Assembly: GCA_047638395.1 (NCBI GenBank)
Contig: JBLIMV010000011.1
Coordinates: 1 to 64,000 of the forward strand
Length of the DNA stretch: 64,000 bases
From: CAXBCP01 sp047638395
GTDB taxonomy: Bacteria > Pseudomonadota > Alphaproteobacteria > MPNO01 > UBA830
Direction: 5' to 3'
In this document: one piece after another, positions 33,016-40,971 of the stretch
How positions within the stretch are numbered: the first letter of the stretch is position 1
How the letters are laid out: every line of letters begins with the position of its first letter
Made by a program: the position numbers and the translations under genes
Notes under the pieces: generated by a model
What the model was told of the DNA's origin: nothing
What the model saw: the letters and a program-made list of their open reading frames with translations, nothing else
Database searches by the model: none

Positions 33016-35814
33016 ATGACAGACGTCCCCGGTATCAAGAGCGACGAAGAGAAGTCCAGACAGGAACTGATTGCGGAGCTGCAGGACCTCCGGTCTAAAC
33101 TTGCGCGAACCGATGTTGCCGTCTCCACCGGCGCGGTTTCGTCCCAGGTGATCAACGATGCGTTGGACGCGACACCGGCGCTGATCGCTTATATCGATAA
33201 TCAGGAGCGGTACCGCTATGTGAACGCTACCTATGCCAAATGGTTCGGTCTCTCCACTGACACAATGATGGGGCAAACCGTGAAGGACGTGGTCAATCCG
33301 GCCGCCTATGCCGTTTTCTCCAAGGCGATGGGCAAGGCAATGGACGGTGACGTCATTACTTTTCCCAATGTGCTGGAACTGGACGGCGGGGAAGAGCGGC
33401 ATGTCGAGGCCCGGATCGTCCCACAAACCGGTCCGGATGGCTCGGTCATTGGCTGTTTTCTGCTCGTTTTAGATATTTCGGAGCGCATCGTTGCCGATGA
33501 TGCGTTGCGTCGAAGTGAAGAACGTTACCGCAGCCTTGTCGATATCTGTCCTGACGCTGTCTACGTTCATCGAAATTTCGAGCTTGATTTTGTGAACCAG
33601 GCTGGCGCGGAAATGTTCGGCGTTAAAAGCCCCGATGAGCTTGTGGGCAAGCAGCTGACCCGTTTTGTCGATCCTGCAGATATCGACCTCGTCAAAAACA
33701 GGTATGAGCAACTTCTTGCCGGAATAAGCCAGGAGCCGCATGAATTCGCTTTACGCCGCGCGGATGGTTCAACCTTCTATGTGCTCACCACAATGGTGCC
33801 GATTACGTGGAAAGACGATGTGGCGGTCATGATCGTCGCGCACGATATAACGGAGAGACGAGAGATCGAAGCTGCGCTGATAAGCGAGCGTTCTGCGGCA
33901 GAATTGGCGAGAACACGACTGCTTGATGCGGTTGACAGCATTCCCGAAGCATTTGCCGTCTTCACGGAAGACGAGCGGATAGAATTTTACAACCAGAACT
34001 ATGTCGACCGGGTCTGGCCGCATGTCAGGGGGAAAATTGATAGCCGAGCCCCATTGGAAGAAATGGTACGCGAGCAGGCGCGACGTGAGCTGAATTTGTC
34101 GGCGGACCACCCCGATGTCCAGGACGTGGTCGTCAGAGCGTTGGAACGCCATAGGAACCTGCCGGCAACAACGGAAATGCGCCGCCCGGACGGGAGATGG
34201 ATAAAACAATCGAAGCGACGAACCGCTGATGGACGGGTTGTGGCGGTCTATCTGGATATTACGGATGCGAAGCGGCGCGAGGCGGAGATTGCTGAGAGCG
34301 AGGAACGTTATCGCCGGGTTGTCGAAGGCTCGCCCGATGCGATCGTGGTGAGTTCTGAGAACATGGTCGTTTACGTAAACGAAGCAGCCGTGACGCTATT
34401 TGGCGCGACGTCGGCGGGGGCTCTTGTCGGGCGCCGGCGTCGTGAACTCAGAATCGCCGGAGAAGAAGATCTACCTGAAATGCGGGCCAGCGGCCCCGGG
34501 ACAGCTGGTCAGCGTGCTCAGATCGAGTACCAGAAACGACTTCGCCTTGATGGGACGGTCGTTGATGTGGACGTGTCATCCGTGCGAATTCTCTGGTTCG
34601 GCGACGACGCGCTATTGACGACGATGCGCGATGTCACGACCCGGACTCGTGCCCAGGCGGCGCTGGAAGAAACCGAGCGTCGGCTTGCCGCTGCCGCATC
34701 TAATTTCCCCGGCGCGATATACCAGCGTGTGATGGATGTGGAAGGCAACGTCTCCTATCCGTTTGTGTCGCGCGGTATCAAGGAGCTGATCGGCGTGGAA
34801 CCGGAAGACATCATGGCGTCGCCGGACCTGCTGACGGAGATCGTTCCGTTTGAAGTCAGAAGTCGAATTCGCGAAGCGATAGAGATGTCTGCGCGTGATA
34901 TGGCACCATACGAGATCGAAGCCCCGGCATTTTCCCGCAACGGTAACCAGGTCTGGCTCCGCAGCGTCGCGCGGCCGCGGCCACATGTTGACGGCGGGGT
35001 TATCTGGGACGGTGTTTTCCACGACATCACCGAACGCACACTTGCACGCCAAGCATTGCAGGCCGCAAAGGACGAAGCGGAAGAGGCAAATCGAGCAAAA
35101 TCCTATTTTCTGGCCAATGTCAGCCACGAACTGCGAACGCCCTTGAACGCTGTCATCGGGTATTCCGAGGTGTTGCGGGATGAAATCTTCGGCCCGATGG
35201 AGCATGAAAAGTATCACGAATACAGCAAGGACATTCACGCCAGCGGAACGCATCTACTCGAGCTGATCGAGGATATTCTCGACCTTTCCAAGATAGAAAC
35301 GGGAAATATCGTCGTCGACGAGAAAGAAATCGATGTTGTTGCGATGATGGAAGAAACCATGCGCATTGCAGCGCCCGCGGTTCAGAAAGGTAATTTTGAT
35401 TTAACCGTCGATATTGCGTTGGATTTCCCGATCCTGCAGGCAGATGAAACGCGACTGCGGCAGGTGTTACTAAATCTTCTGTCGAACGCCTTCAAATTTA
35501 CGCGGGAGGGCGGCCAGATCGCGGTGACGGTCGATATCAACGAGGATGGCGAGCCGGAATTCAGAGTGCGCGATACCGGAATCGGCATCGCTGCGGACGA
35601 TATTCCACACGTGCTGGCGCCGTTTGGACGGGTAGAGCAACCGACGGTCGATAATGAGCGCGGCACCGGGCTCGGTCTGTCATTATCAAAATCGCTCATA
35701 GAGATGCACGGGGGGGGCTTTCGTATTTCGAGCACGCTCGGGGAGGGCACCGAAGTGATGTTTTCGCTTCCGGCGCATCGCGCGATCTATCGATCTTCCC
35801 GCGCAGCTGTTTGA
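33016..35814 (+). CDS. Soluble sensor histidine kinase with five PAS domains
   Basis: The 932-residue protein begins with a coiled-coil-prone stretch, then five PAS modules at about 45-160, 165-285, 300-415, 420-540 and 555-680, most ending in the (D)ITER/DIT-type exit motif. HisKA follows with the phospho-acceptor in NVSHELRTPLNAVIGY, and the HATPase has LLNLLSNAFKFT, DTGIGIAADDI and GTGLGLSLSKSLIEMHGG. No membrane segment or receiver domain is present, so it is a cytoplasmic kinase whose partner is encoded elsewhere. The HisKA region resembles the PleC/DivJ type of alphaproteobacteria. It is divergent from the cof operon. Confidence 0.92.
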   Translation: MTDVPGIKSDEEKSRQELIAELQDLRSKLARTDVAVSTGAVSSQVINDALDATPALIAYIDNQERYRYVNATYAKWFGLSTDTMMGQTVKDVVNPAAYAVFSKAMGKAMDGDVITFPNVLELDGGEERHVEARIVPQTGPDGSVIGCFLLVLDISERIVADDALRRSEERYRSLVDICPDAVYVHRNFELDFVNQAGAEMFGVKSPDELVGKQLTRFVDPADIDLVKNRYEQLLAGISQEPHEFALRRADGSTFYVLTTMVPITWKDDVAVMIVAHDITERREIEAALISERSAAELARTRLLDAVDSIPEAFAVFTEDERIEFYNQNYVDRVWPHVRGKIDSRAPLEEMVREQARRELNLSADHPDVQDVVVRALERHRNLPATTEMRRPDGRWIKQSKRRTADGRVVAVYLDITDAKRREAEIAESEERYRRVVEGSPDAIVVSSENMVVYVNEAAVTLFGATSAGALVGRRRRELRIAGEEDLPEMRASGPGTAGQRAQIEYQKRLRLDGTVVDVDVSSVRILWFGDDALLTTMRDVTTRTRAQAALEETERRLAAAASNFPGAIYQRVMDVEGNVSYPFVSRGIKELIGVEPEDIMASPDLLTEIVPFEVRSRIREAIEMSARDMAPYEIEAPAFSRNGNQVWLRSVARPRPHVDGGVIWDGVFHDITERTLARQALQAAKDEAEEANRAKSYFLANVSHELRTPLNAVIGYSEVLRDEIFGPMEHEKYHEYSKDIHASGTHLLELIEDILDLSKIETGNIVVDEKEIDVVAMMEETMRIAAPAVQKGNFDLTVDIALDFPILQADETRLRQVLLNLLSNAFKFTREGGQIAVTVDINEDGEPEFRVRDTGIGIAADDIPHVLAPFGRVEQPTVDNERGTGLGLSLSKSLIEMHGGGFRISSTLGEGTEVMFSLPAHRAIYRSSRAAV

Positions 35815-35869
35815 ATGGGACGATGCCGCCACACACGAGAGCCCCCGATAATACTGGTGACAGGAGAGT

Positions 35870-36199
35870 ATGACAGTGACTGACAGGCGACGCGGCTATC
35901 ACGACATTGGCGGAGACCCCCGCCACCGGAAACCCGTTTCGACTGAAAGCGGGACACCACCGGGCTGGGGAACACTCACCGACGCGCTTCGGAATGCGCT
36001 TGGGGATAGTTATCGGCTCCATGAGCAACGCCGGAAGATCGAGGAGCTTGGCGAAGAGGTCTATGACAGTGTTACCTACTACGAAATCCGGGTTATCGCC
36101 CTGCTCGCGATGACGGAAGAACGCGGCTTCCTGTCCCGGGCGGAGGTCGAAGACCGAATGAATAAGATCAAAAACAGGAGAGCGACAAGTGGTGCGTGA
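35870..36199 (+). CDS. Nitrile hydratase beta subunit N-terminal-like small protein
   Basis: The 109-residue protein resembles the N-terminal helical domain of nitrile hydratase beta and of thiocyanate hydrolase ScnB. Shared points are GYHDIGGDP near the start, a Trp followed by TDALRNALG, RRKIEELGEEVYDSVTYYE and the closing GFLSRAEVEDRM. The SH3-like C-terminal domain of a full beta subunit is missing, and no alpha subunit with its CxxCSC cobalt or iron site is nearby. CAGGAG precedes the ATG. The stop overlaps the next gene by 11 bases, so the two proteins are made together. The family link is a motif-level judgement. Confidence 0.65.
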   Translation: MTVTDRRRGYHDIGGDPRHRKPVSTESGTPPGWGTLTDALRNALGDSYRLHEQRRKIEELGEEVYDSVTYYEIRVIALLAMTEERGFLSRAEVEDRMNKIKNRRATSGA

Positions 36200-36863
36200 T
36201 TTCGAAGATCATTGTTGGCGAGATATCGTTTCAGACGAAATTCTGAGCGTCTACGAACCGTATCACCGGGATGTTTACGTCGGCGAACGGCCGGCACTTC
36301 TGGCAATCGATCTGTATAATCTGGTCTATCGGGGCGGGGCAAAGGAGCCCCATGAAATTATTGCTGATTATCCGAGTACCTGCGGCAAATATGCCTGGGA
36401 TGCGGTAGAGCCGACCAAGGTGCTATTCGCTGCCGCGCGAAAAGCCGGGATTCCCGTGCTTTATACGACGGCGCCGATGACGTCAGATGTTGTTGCGACA
36501 AACCGCCAGGCGGGGCTCGGCAGCAGCGATGAGGATTATGAAATTTTTGAGGCGTTTGCGCCGCAGGAGGGCGACATCATGATCGTCAAGGAGCGTGCCA
36601 GCGCGTTTTACGGTACGCCCATTCTGCCGGAACTGAACCGGCTGGGCATTAAAAGCCTCATCGTTTGTGGCGAAAGCACGTCGGGCTGCGTCAGGGCGTC
36701 AACGGTAGACGCCTATTCGGCGGGCTATCACGTCACGCTGGCGGAAGAATGCGTGTTCGACCGGTCGCTGCTGTCACACAAGGTGAATCTGTTCGATCTT
36801 CACCACAAATACGCAGATGTCTTGGGGGTCGACGAAATTGTGACCCATCTGGAACAAGCCTAG
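36189..36863 (+). CDS. Isochorismatase-family amidohydrolase (N-carbamoylsarcosine amidase-like)
   Basis: The 224-residue protein shows the triad Asp in LLAIDLYN, Lys in MIVKERASAF and Cys in CGESTSGCVRAST. The last motif, with S-T-S-G-C-V-R, is typical of N-carbamoylsarcosine and maleamate amidohydrolases rather than of isochorismatases, and the length fits them. The GTG start at 36189 follows CAGGAG within the upstream gene. Coupling to a nitrile hydratase-beta-like protein suggests an amide or nitrile substrate, as a working guess. Confidence 0.82.
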   Translation: MVRDFEDHCWRDIVSDEILSVYEPYHRDVYVGERPALLAIDLYNLVYRGGAKEPHEIIADYPSTCGKYAWDAVEPTKVLFAAARKAGIPVLYTTAPMTSDVVATNRQAGLGSSDEDYEIFEAFAPQEGDIMIVKERASAFYGTPILPELNRLGIKSLIVCGESTSGCVRASTVDAYSAGYHVTLAEECVFDRSLLSHKVNLFDLHHKYADVLGVDEIVTHLEQA

Positions 36864-36875
36864 CAGGCGGCTCGA

Positions 36876-37250
36876 TCAGACCATAACAGCGACGATAAGG
36901 AAGGTACTTGCGATCGCGGCGATTGCACTGCCCCGGTTTACCTGACGATGAATGCGTTTTGCGCGCTCGCGCCGGAAGTCGAGAATGTGTGAGGCCGATT
37001 GAGCGGTATCGATTGCCTGACGGCGTTCTTCGCGCCCGCGAAGCTCGTTTTCAAGCAATGTGACGCGTGTCCCGATGACGTCGCGAAGTTCGGTATGGGA
37101 CATGCGGCGAAGCTTGTCGAAACCAATCACCATTTCACCGACAAGTTCGTCTTCGGCAATCTGGTTCTCCGGCTGATCATCCTGGTTATTGGCGATCATA
37201 TCTGCCGGCATCGGCATCTCTGAGGTGGCGTCGGCTGTGGCGGCTTGCAT
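36876..37250 (-). CDS. Tail-anchored small membrane protein of unknown function
   Basis: From ATG 37250, which has AGGAG 7 bases upstream, the protein has 124 residues: an acidic, Met- and Asn-rich N-terminal 45 residues, a charged helical middle likely to form a coiled coil (TLLENELRGREERRQAID), and one C-terminal hydrophobic helix (SAIAAIASTFLIVAVMV). This layout places the bulk in the cytoplasm. A TTG start at 37286 is possible but lacks a site. I do not recognise a family. It is convergent with the amidohydrolase gene. Confidence 0.65.
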   Translation of the reverse strand: MQAATADATSEMPMPADMIANNQDDQPENQIAEDELVGEMVIGFDKLRRMSHTELRDVIGTRVTLLENELRGREERRQAIDTAQSASHILDFRRERAKRIHRQVNRGSAIAAIASTFLIVAVMV

Positions 37251-37352
37251 TTGTGGCTCCTGGTTTTGAATTGTTGGAGTTACCAATGCAGGAATCGTGC
37301 CAGAGCATTATTCGTTATAATTCAATCTGTTAGAACGGTGTCTTCAATTAGT

Positions 37353-37390
37353 GCCGCCCGATCACGGACCCGAAGTGACGACCGGGCGGC
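37353..37390. terminator. Long imperfect hairpin, possible terminator of the crotonase gene
   Basis: GCCGCCCG pairs with CGGGCGGC, and ATCAC/GTGAC extends the stem. There is no good U-tract, so it may instead stabilise the 3' end of the crotonase transcript. Confidence 0.4.
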
Positions 37391-37402
37391 ATAATTTGCC
37401 GG

Positions 37403-38206
37403 TTATTTACCTTCAAACGTCGGGTCGCGTTTCTCAAGCATTGCCGTCACCGCCTCGAGATGGTCGTCGGTGGTGTGACAGATTGCCTGAAGTGCTGCGC
37501 AGTTATCGAGAAAGTCGAACAGGCCTGAACTCAGGGACTGACGGAGGAGGGATTTCAGCATCCGGGCGGTGACCGGCGGCCGGCTGGCAATAGTTTCGGC
37601 AAGGCCCATAACCCGGGGCATAAGTTCATCCGGCTCGACGCATTCGAGTGCCAGACCGATCTCGGCAGCCTCGGCCCCCTCGACGATCCGGCCGGTAAAG
37701 ATGAGCTCGGCGGCCCGCTGAAGACCGACGCGCCGGGGCACGATCCAGGCGCCGCCGTCGCCGGGGATGATGCCAACATTAATGAAAGTCTCGCCGAACT
37801 TTGCCTTACTCGATGCAATGACGATGTCGCAGTAAAGCGCAAGATCGCATCCGGCACCGATTGCGGGGCCCTGAACAGCGGAAATAGAGGGAATATCAAG
37901 GGTGTAGAGCGCTTTTGGCACTTTTTGAATGCCTTCGATGTAACCTCGTCGGGTGCCTGCGGCGCCACCGCCGAAGATCCCCTTTTTGTCTTTCATGTCT
38001 TTGATATTGCCGCCTGCCGAGAAGGCGGAACCTTCTGCCGACAGGACCAGAACGCGGGCCTCTTCGCTCAGCTGGGTTCGCTCGATCGCATCGACGATCT
38101 CATCGGTAAAATCCTGCTCGGAGAATGCATTGCGGATATCGTCCCGGGCGAGCACCAAATGTGCGATACCGTTTTCGATGCTAAACCTGATATTCGTATA
38201 GTCCAT
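37403..38206 (-). CDS. Enoyl-CoA hydratase/isomerase (crotonase) family protein
   Basis: From ATG 38206 the protein has 267 residues. The crotonase oxyanion hole is formed by SAFSAGGNIKDM and by GPAIGAGCDLALYCD. Of the two catalytic glutamates of rat enoyl-CoA hydratase, the second is present (E167 in RAAELIFTG), but the first position, normally QPE, reads ETF with Phe141. A missing first Glu is common in isomerases and other crotonase activities, so a plain hydratase should not be assumed. The upstream frame to 38383 overlaps nnr and is unlikely to be used. Confidence 0.85.
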   Translation of the reverse strand: MDYTNIRFSIENGIAHLVLARDDIRNAFSEQDFTDEIVDAIERTQLSEEARVLVLSAEGSAFSAGGNIKDMKDKKGIFGGGAAGTRRGYIEGIQKVPKALYTLDIPSISAVQGPAIGAGCDLALYCDIVIASSKAKFGETFINVGIIPGDGGAWIVPRRVGLQRAAELIFTGRIVEGAEAAEIGLALECVEPDELMPRVMGLAETIASRPPVTARMLKSLLRQSLSSGLFDFLDNCAALQAICHTTDDHLEAVTAMLEKRDPTFEGK

Positions 38207-38343
38207 GACAACCGGTTCCTGTTTGTAGTGAGCGTGTTTTATGGCGTGTTTAATCGCCCCCCGCGGATAGGGGGGAGGCTGGTTCGTGTCAAGCAATGTG
38301 GCGTTTGCAAAGCGCCCGAGTGCGAAAAGTCGAAGGAGGGCAA

Positions 38344-39822
38344 ATGGAAGGCTCACATCATCATGAACTTCTGACGACAGCACAGATGTATGACGCGGAC
38401 CGGGAGGCCATTTCTGCCGGCACGTCCGGCGAACGTCTGATGGAGGCCGCCGGTACTGCTGTTGTGGCTGAAATCCGGCGGCGATGGGCGGGCCGGCCCG
38501 TTCTGATCGTTTGCGGGCCGGGTAACAATGGCGGCGACGGCTTTGTTATTGCGCGCTTGCTGAAAGCGGAAGGCTGGCCGGTGACGCTGGCGCTGCTGGG
38601 GGACAGGGACGCACTGGAAGGCGATGCCCGTCTTAATGCCGATCGGTGGGACGGCGACGTGTTACCGCTATCGGTCGAGGTACTGGAAGGGGCGGCTCTA
38701 TACGTTGATGCGCTTTTCGGCGCCGGGCTCTCACGCCCGCTCGAAGGAGTCGCACTGGCGGTGATCTCCGCGATTTCAGACGCAGGCGCGCCTTGCGTTG
38801 CCGTGGACGTCCCAAGCGGAATACATGGCGATACAGGGATGGTGCTGGGGGGCGCTGTGACAGCCGAACTGACAGTGACGTTTTTCCGTCGGAAGCCGGG
38901 GCATCTACTAATGCCGGGCCGGGCGCGGTCGGGAGAGATCGTTGTTGCAGATATAGGCATACCGGAAGATGTCCTCGACAACTTTGAGCCGAAGGCATAC
39001 GCGAATACACCGGCGCTGTGGTTGGCGGATTTCCCGTGGCCACGGGCCGAAGATCATAAATTTACGCGGGGGCACGCGGTGATTGCCGGCGGCACGGCAA
39101 TGACCGGCGCGGGACGGCTGGCGTCCTGGGCGGCCCGGCGGATCGGCGCTGGACTGGTGACGGTCGCGGGTAGTCCCGAAGTTCTGCCGCAATACACGGC
39201 GGACGCGCCGGGACTGTTAACATTGCCGTTCAGAACGGCAGACGAGTTCACCGATATTCTTGCAGATCCGAGAAAGAATGCGGTGCTCATCGGGCCTGGC
39301 GGCGGGGTGAGCCGGACCACACATGATATCGTTCTGGCCGCAGCGCGTGCCGGCAAAACCATGGTGATCGATGCAGACGCGTTGACAGCCTTTCGCGAGT
39401 CTCCCGGAGAACTCTTCGAAGCGCTGGGCGACACGGCCGCGGTCCTGACACCGCACGAGGGGGAATTTTCGCGGCTATTCAAGATGACAGGCGATAAGCT
39501 TACGCGGGCGAGAAAGGCTGCCGAAATGGCAAACGCGGTGATCCTGCTCAAAGGTGCGGATACCGTCATTGCGGCGCCGGATGGCCGGGCGGCGATCAAT
39601 TTCAATGCGCCACCGACGCTTGCGACCGCGGGGGCAGGAGATGTGCTGGCCGGCACCATCCTTGGATTACTCGCCCAGGGGATGGAACCCTTTGAGGCAG
39701 CGTGCTGTGCTGCCTGGCTGTCCGGTGATATTGCCGCCGCGTTCGGGCCGGGTCTTTTAGCGGAGGATATTTATCAGGGTATACCTGAATCACTCGCGCG
39801 CCTTCAGACGAGGGCCCGATAA
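38344..39822 (+). CDS. nnr: Bifunctional NAD(P)H-hydrate epimerase / ADP-dependent NAD(P)HX dehydratase
   Basis: From ATG 38344 (AAGGAGG upstream) the protein has 492 residues. The N-terminal YjeF epimerase domain (to about 210) has CGPGNNGGDGFVIARLL and VDVPSGIHGDTG. The C-terminal ribokinase-like dehydratase has FTRGHAVIAGG, VLIGPGGGVS, LTPHEGEF and AGAGDVLAGTILGLLAQG. It repairs hydrated NADH and NADPH. The length matches E. coli Nnr. It is divergent from the crotonase gene over about 140 bases. Confidence 0.95.
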   Translation: MEGSHHHELLTTAQMYDADREAISAGTSGERLMEAAGTAVVAEIRRRWAGRPVLIVCGPGNNGGDGFVIARLLKAEGWPVTLALLGDRDALEGDARLNADRWDGDVLPLSVEVLEGAALYVDALFGAGLSRPLEGVALAVISAISDAGAPCVAVDVPSGIHGDTGMVLGGAVTAELTVTFFRRKPGHLLMPGRARSGEIVVADIGIPEDVLDNFEPKAYANTPALWLADFPWPRAEDHKFTRGHAVIAGGTAMTGAGRLASWAARRIGAGLVTVAGSPEVLPQYTADAPGLLTLPFRTADEFTDILADPRKNAVLIGPGGGVSRTTHDIVLAAARAGKTMVIDADALTAFRESPGELFEALGDTAAVLTPHEGEFSRLFKMTGDKLTRARKAAEMANAVILLKGADTVIAAPDGRAAINFNAPPTLATAGAGDVLAGTILGLLAQGMEPFEAACCAAWLSGDIAAAFGPGLLAEDIYQGIPESLARLQTRAR

Positions 39823-39934
39823 AATTAACCTTTATTAAACCATGGCTTCGCTGACAAAACCGCTAAAATATCGCCTGTAGCGTGTGTGGATAACCGTAAA
39901 AAATATTGAAAAACAGTGTGTTAGGTGTTCTTCG

Positions 39935-39949
39935 TTAACTACTTGTTAA
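39935..39949 (+). promoter_or_regulatory. CtrA-type box upstream of an unknown gene
   Basis: TTAACTACTTGTTAA is a perfect TTAA-N7-TTAA site, 44 bases before the ATG at 39994. A second TTAA pair with 6-base spacing lies at 39825-39838 just after nnr. The position is compatible with overlap of a -35 region. Confidence 0.65.
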
Positions 39950-39993
39950 GGATTGGCGCCCACAATCGGGGATAGACCATGTGGAGGTCTCGC

Positions 39994-40314
39994 ATGTCCA
40001 CGGAGAAGCAAGAGGTCATGAACTGGCTGAAAAAAGATAACGGACGTTCGTTTAACAGTTTCTTTTTCAAGCGGGGAAGAAACCTGGAATACGTGCGGGC
40101 GGGAACGACTTTTCAGCGTGTTCATCGCGACCGCATGGTTGAGACGGCTCAGGTTCTTTCGGTTGGCGCCGATTCATACGGCATTCCTCACGTCCGCTTT
40201 CAGGTCAGCTTTCGACGTCCGAACCAGAGCAGGTTTGACGGTGGCGGGCGAATGCTTGCGTTGAAATCCTTCGCCGATCAGTATCGTGAGCGCGTATCGG
40301 CCCTCGAAGCTTAG
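39994..40314 (+). CDS. Conserved small basic protein of unknown function
   Basis: From ATG 39994, with GGAGG 6 bases upstream, the protein has 106 residues. It is basic and strand-rich (FNSFFFKRGRNLEYV, ETAQVLSVGADSYGIPHVRFQV in part VLSVGADSYGIPHV), followed by a GGGRMLALKSFADQY segment. There is no signal peptide or membrane helix. I recognise no named domain. A CtrA-type box directly upstream suggests cell-cycle or motility-linked expression. It is convergent with the Lrp-family gene. Confidence 0.75.
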   Translation: MSTEKQEVMNWLKKDNGRSFNSFFFKRGRNLEYVRAGTTFQRVHRDRMVETAQVLSVGADSYGIPHVRFQVSFRRPNQSRFDGGGRMLALKSFADQYRERVSALEA

Positions 40315-40356
40315 TGCTTCCCGCGTCCCCGGCGGCCCTCTTGAGATCCCCATAAT

Positions 40357-40833
40357 TCAAGTGTTTTCGTCTGCTCCGAGGGGCAGAGCGGTCTCGTATT
40401 TGACCCGATTGAGCGCGAAGCTCGATTTGATGCTGGAAACGCCCGCAATGCGGGTGAGGTGGTTTTTCAAAAAACCCTCATAGGCGGTGACATCCGGCAC
40501 AACAATGCGCAGCAGGTAGTCGGCATCTCCGGTCATCAGGTAGCATTCCATCACCTCGGGCCTGGCTGCAATTACCCGCTCGAACGCTTCAAGCGCGGTT
40601 TCTATCTGCCGTTCCAGTGTGACCTGCACGAATACACTTAACTGATAGCCGGCAGCGCGCTGATCGAGGATAGCGGCATAGCGATCGATGATGCCCGCAC
40701 TCTCCAATTCACGGACGCGACGAAGGCAGGGTGAGGGTGACAGGCCGACTGCCGCGGCAAGCTCGACATTGCTTATCCGGCCATTGCGCTGAAGCTGGTC
40801 GAGGATCCGATTATCAATTGCATCAAGTTTCAT
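40357..40833 (-). CDS. Lrp/AsnC-family transcriptional regulator
   Basis: The 158-residue protein has the N-terminal helix-turn-helix (LDAIDNRILDQLQRNGRISN, then ELAAAVGLSPSPCLRRVREL) and a C-terminal RAM ligand domain with EVMECYLMTGDADYLLRIVVPD. Length and motifs are standard for the family. It is divergent from a single-chain 2-oxoacid dehydrogenase E1 gene; Lrp-type proteins often control the neighbouring catabolic gene in response to its amino-acid precursor, as MdeR does next to mdeB in Pseudomonas putida. Confidence 0.93.
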   Translation of the reverse strand: MKLDAIDNRILDQLQRNGRISNVELAAAVGLSPSPCLRRVRELESAGIIDRYAAILDQRAAGYQLSVFVQVTLERQIETALEAFERVIAARPEVMECYLMTGDADYLLRIVVPDVTAYEGFLKNHLTRIAGVSSIKSSFALNRVKYETALPLGADENT

Positions 40834-40971
40834 AATGCGGGTTTATGCCAGAATTCATCAAATGGTCGCAATTAAATTGCGTTATGCCTCGAATCAACCG
40901 TTTGGTTCGCAAGATATTGAAGAATGCACTGCGCTAATATCGCGCGGGAAATTTACCAGGAAACACTGAGC

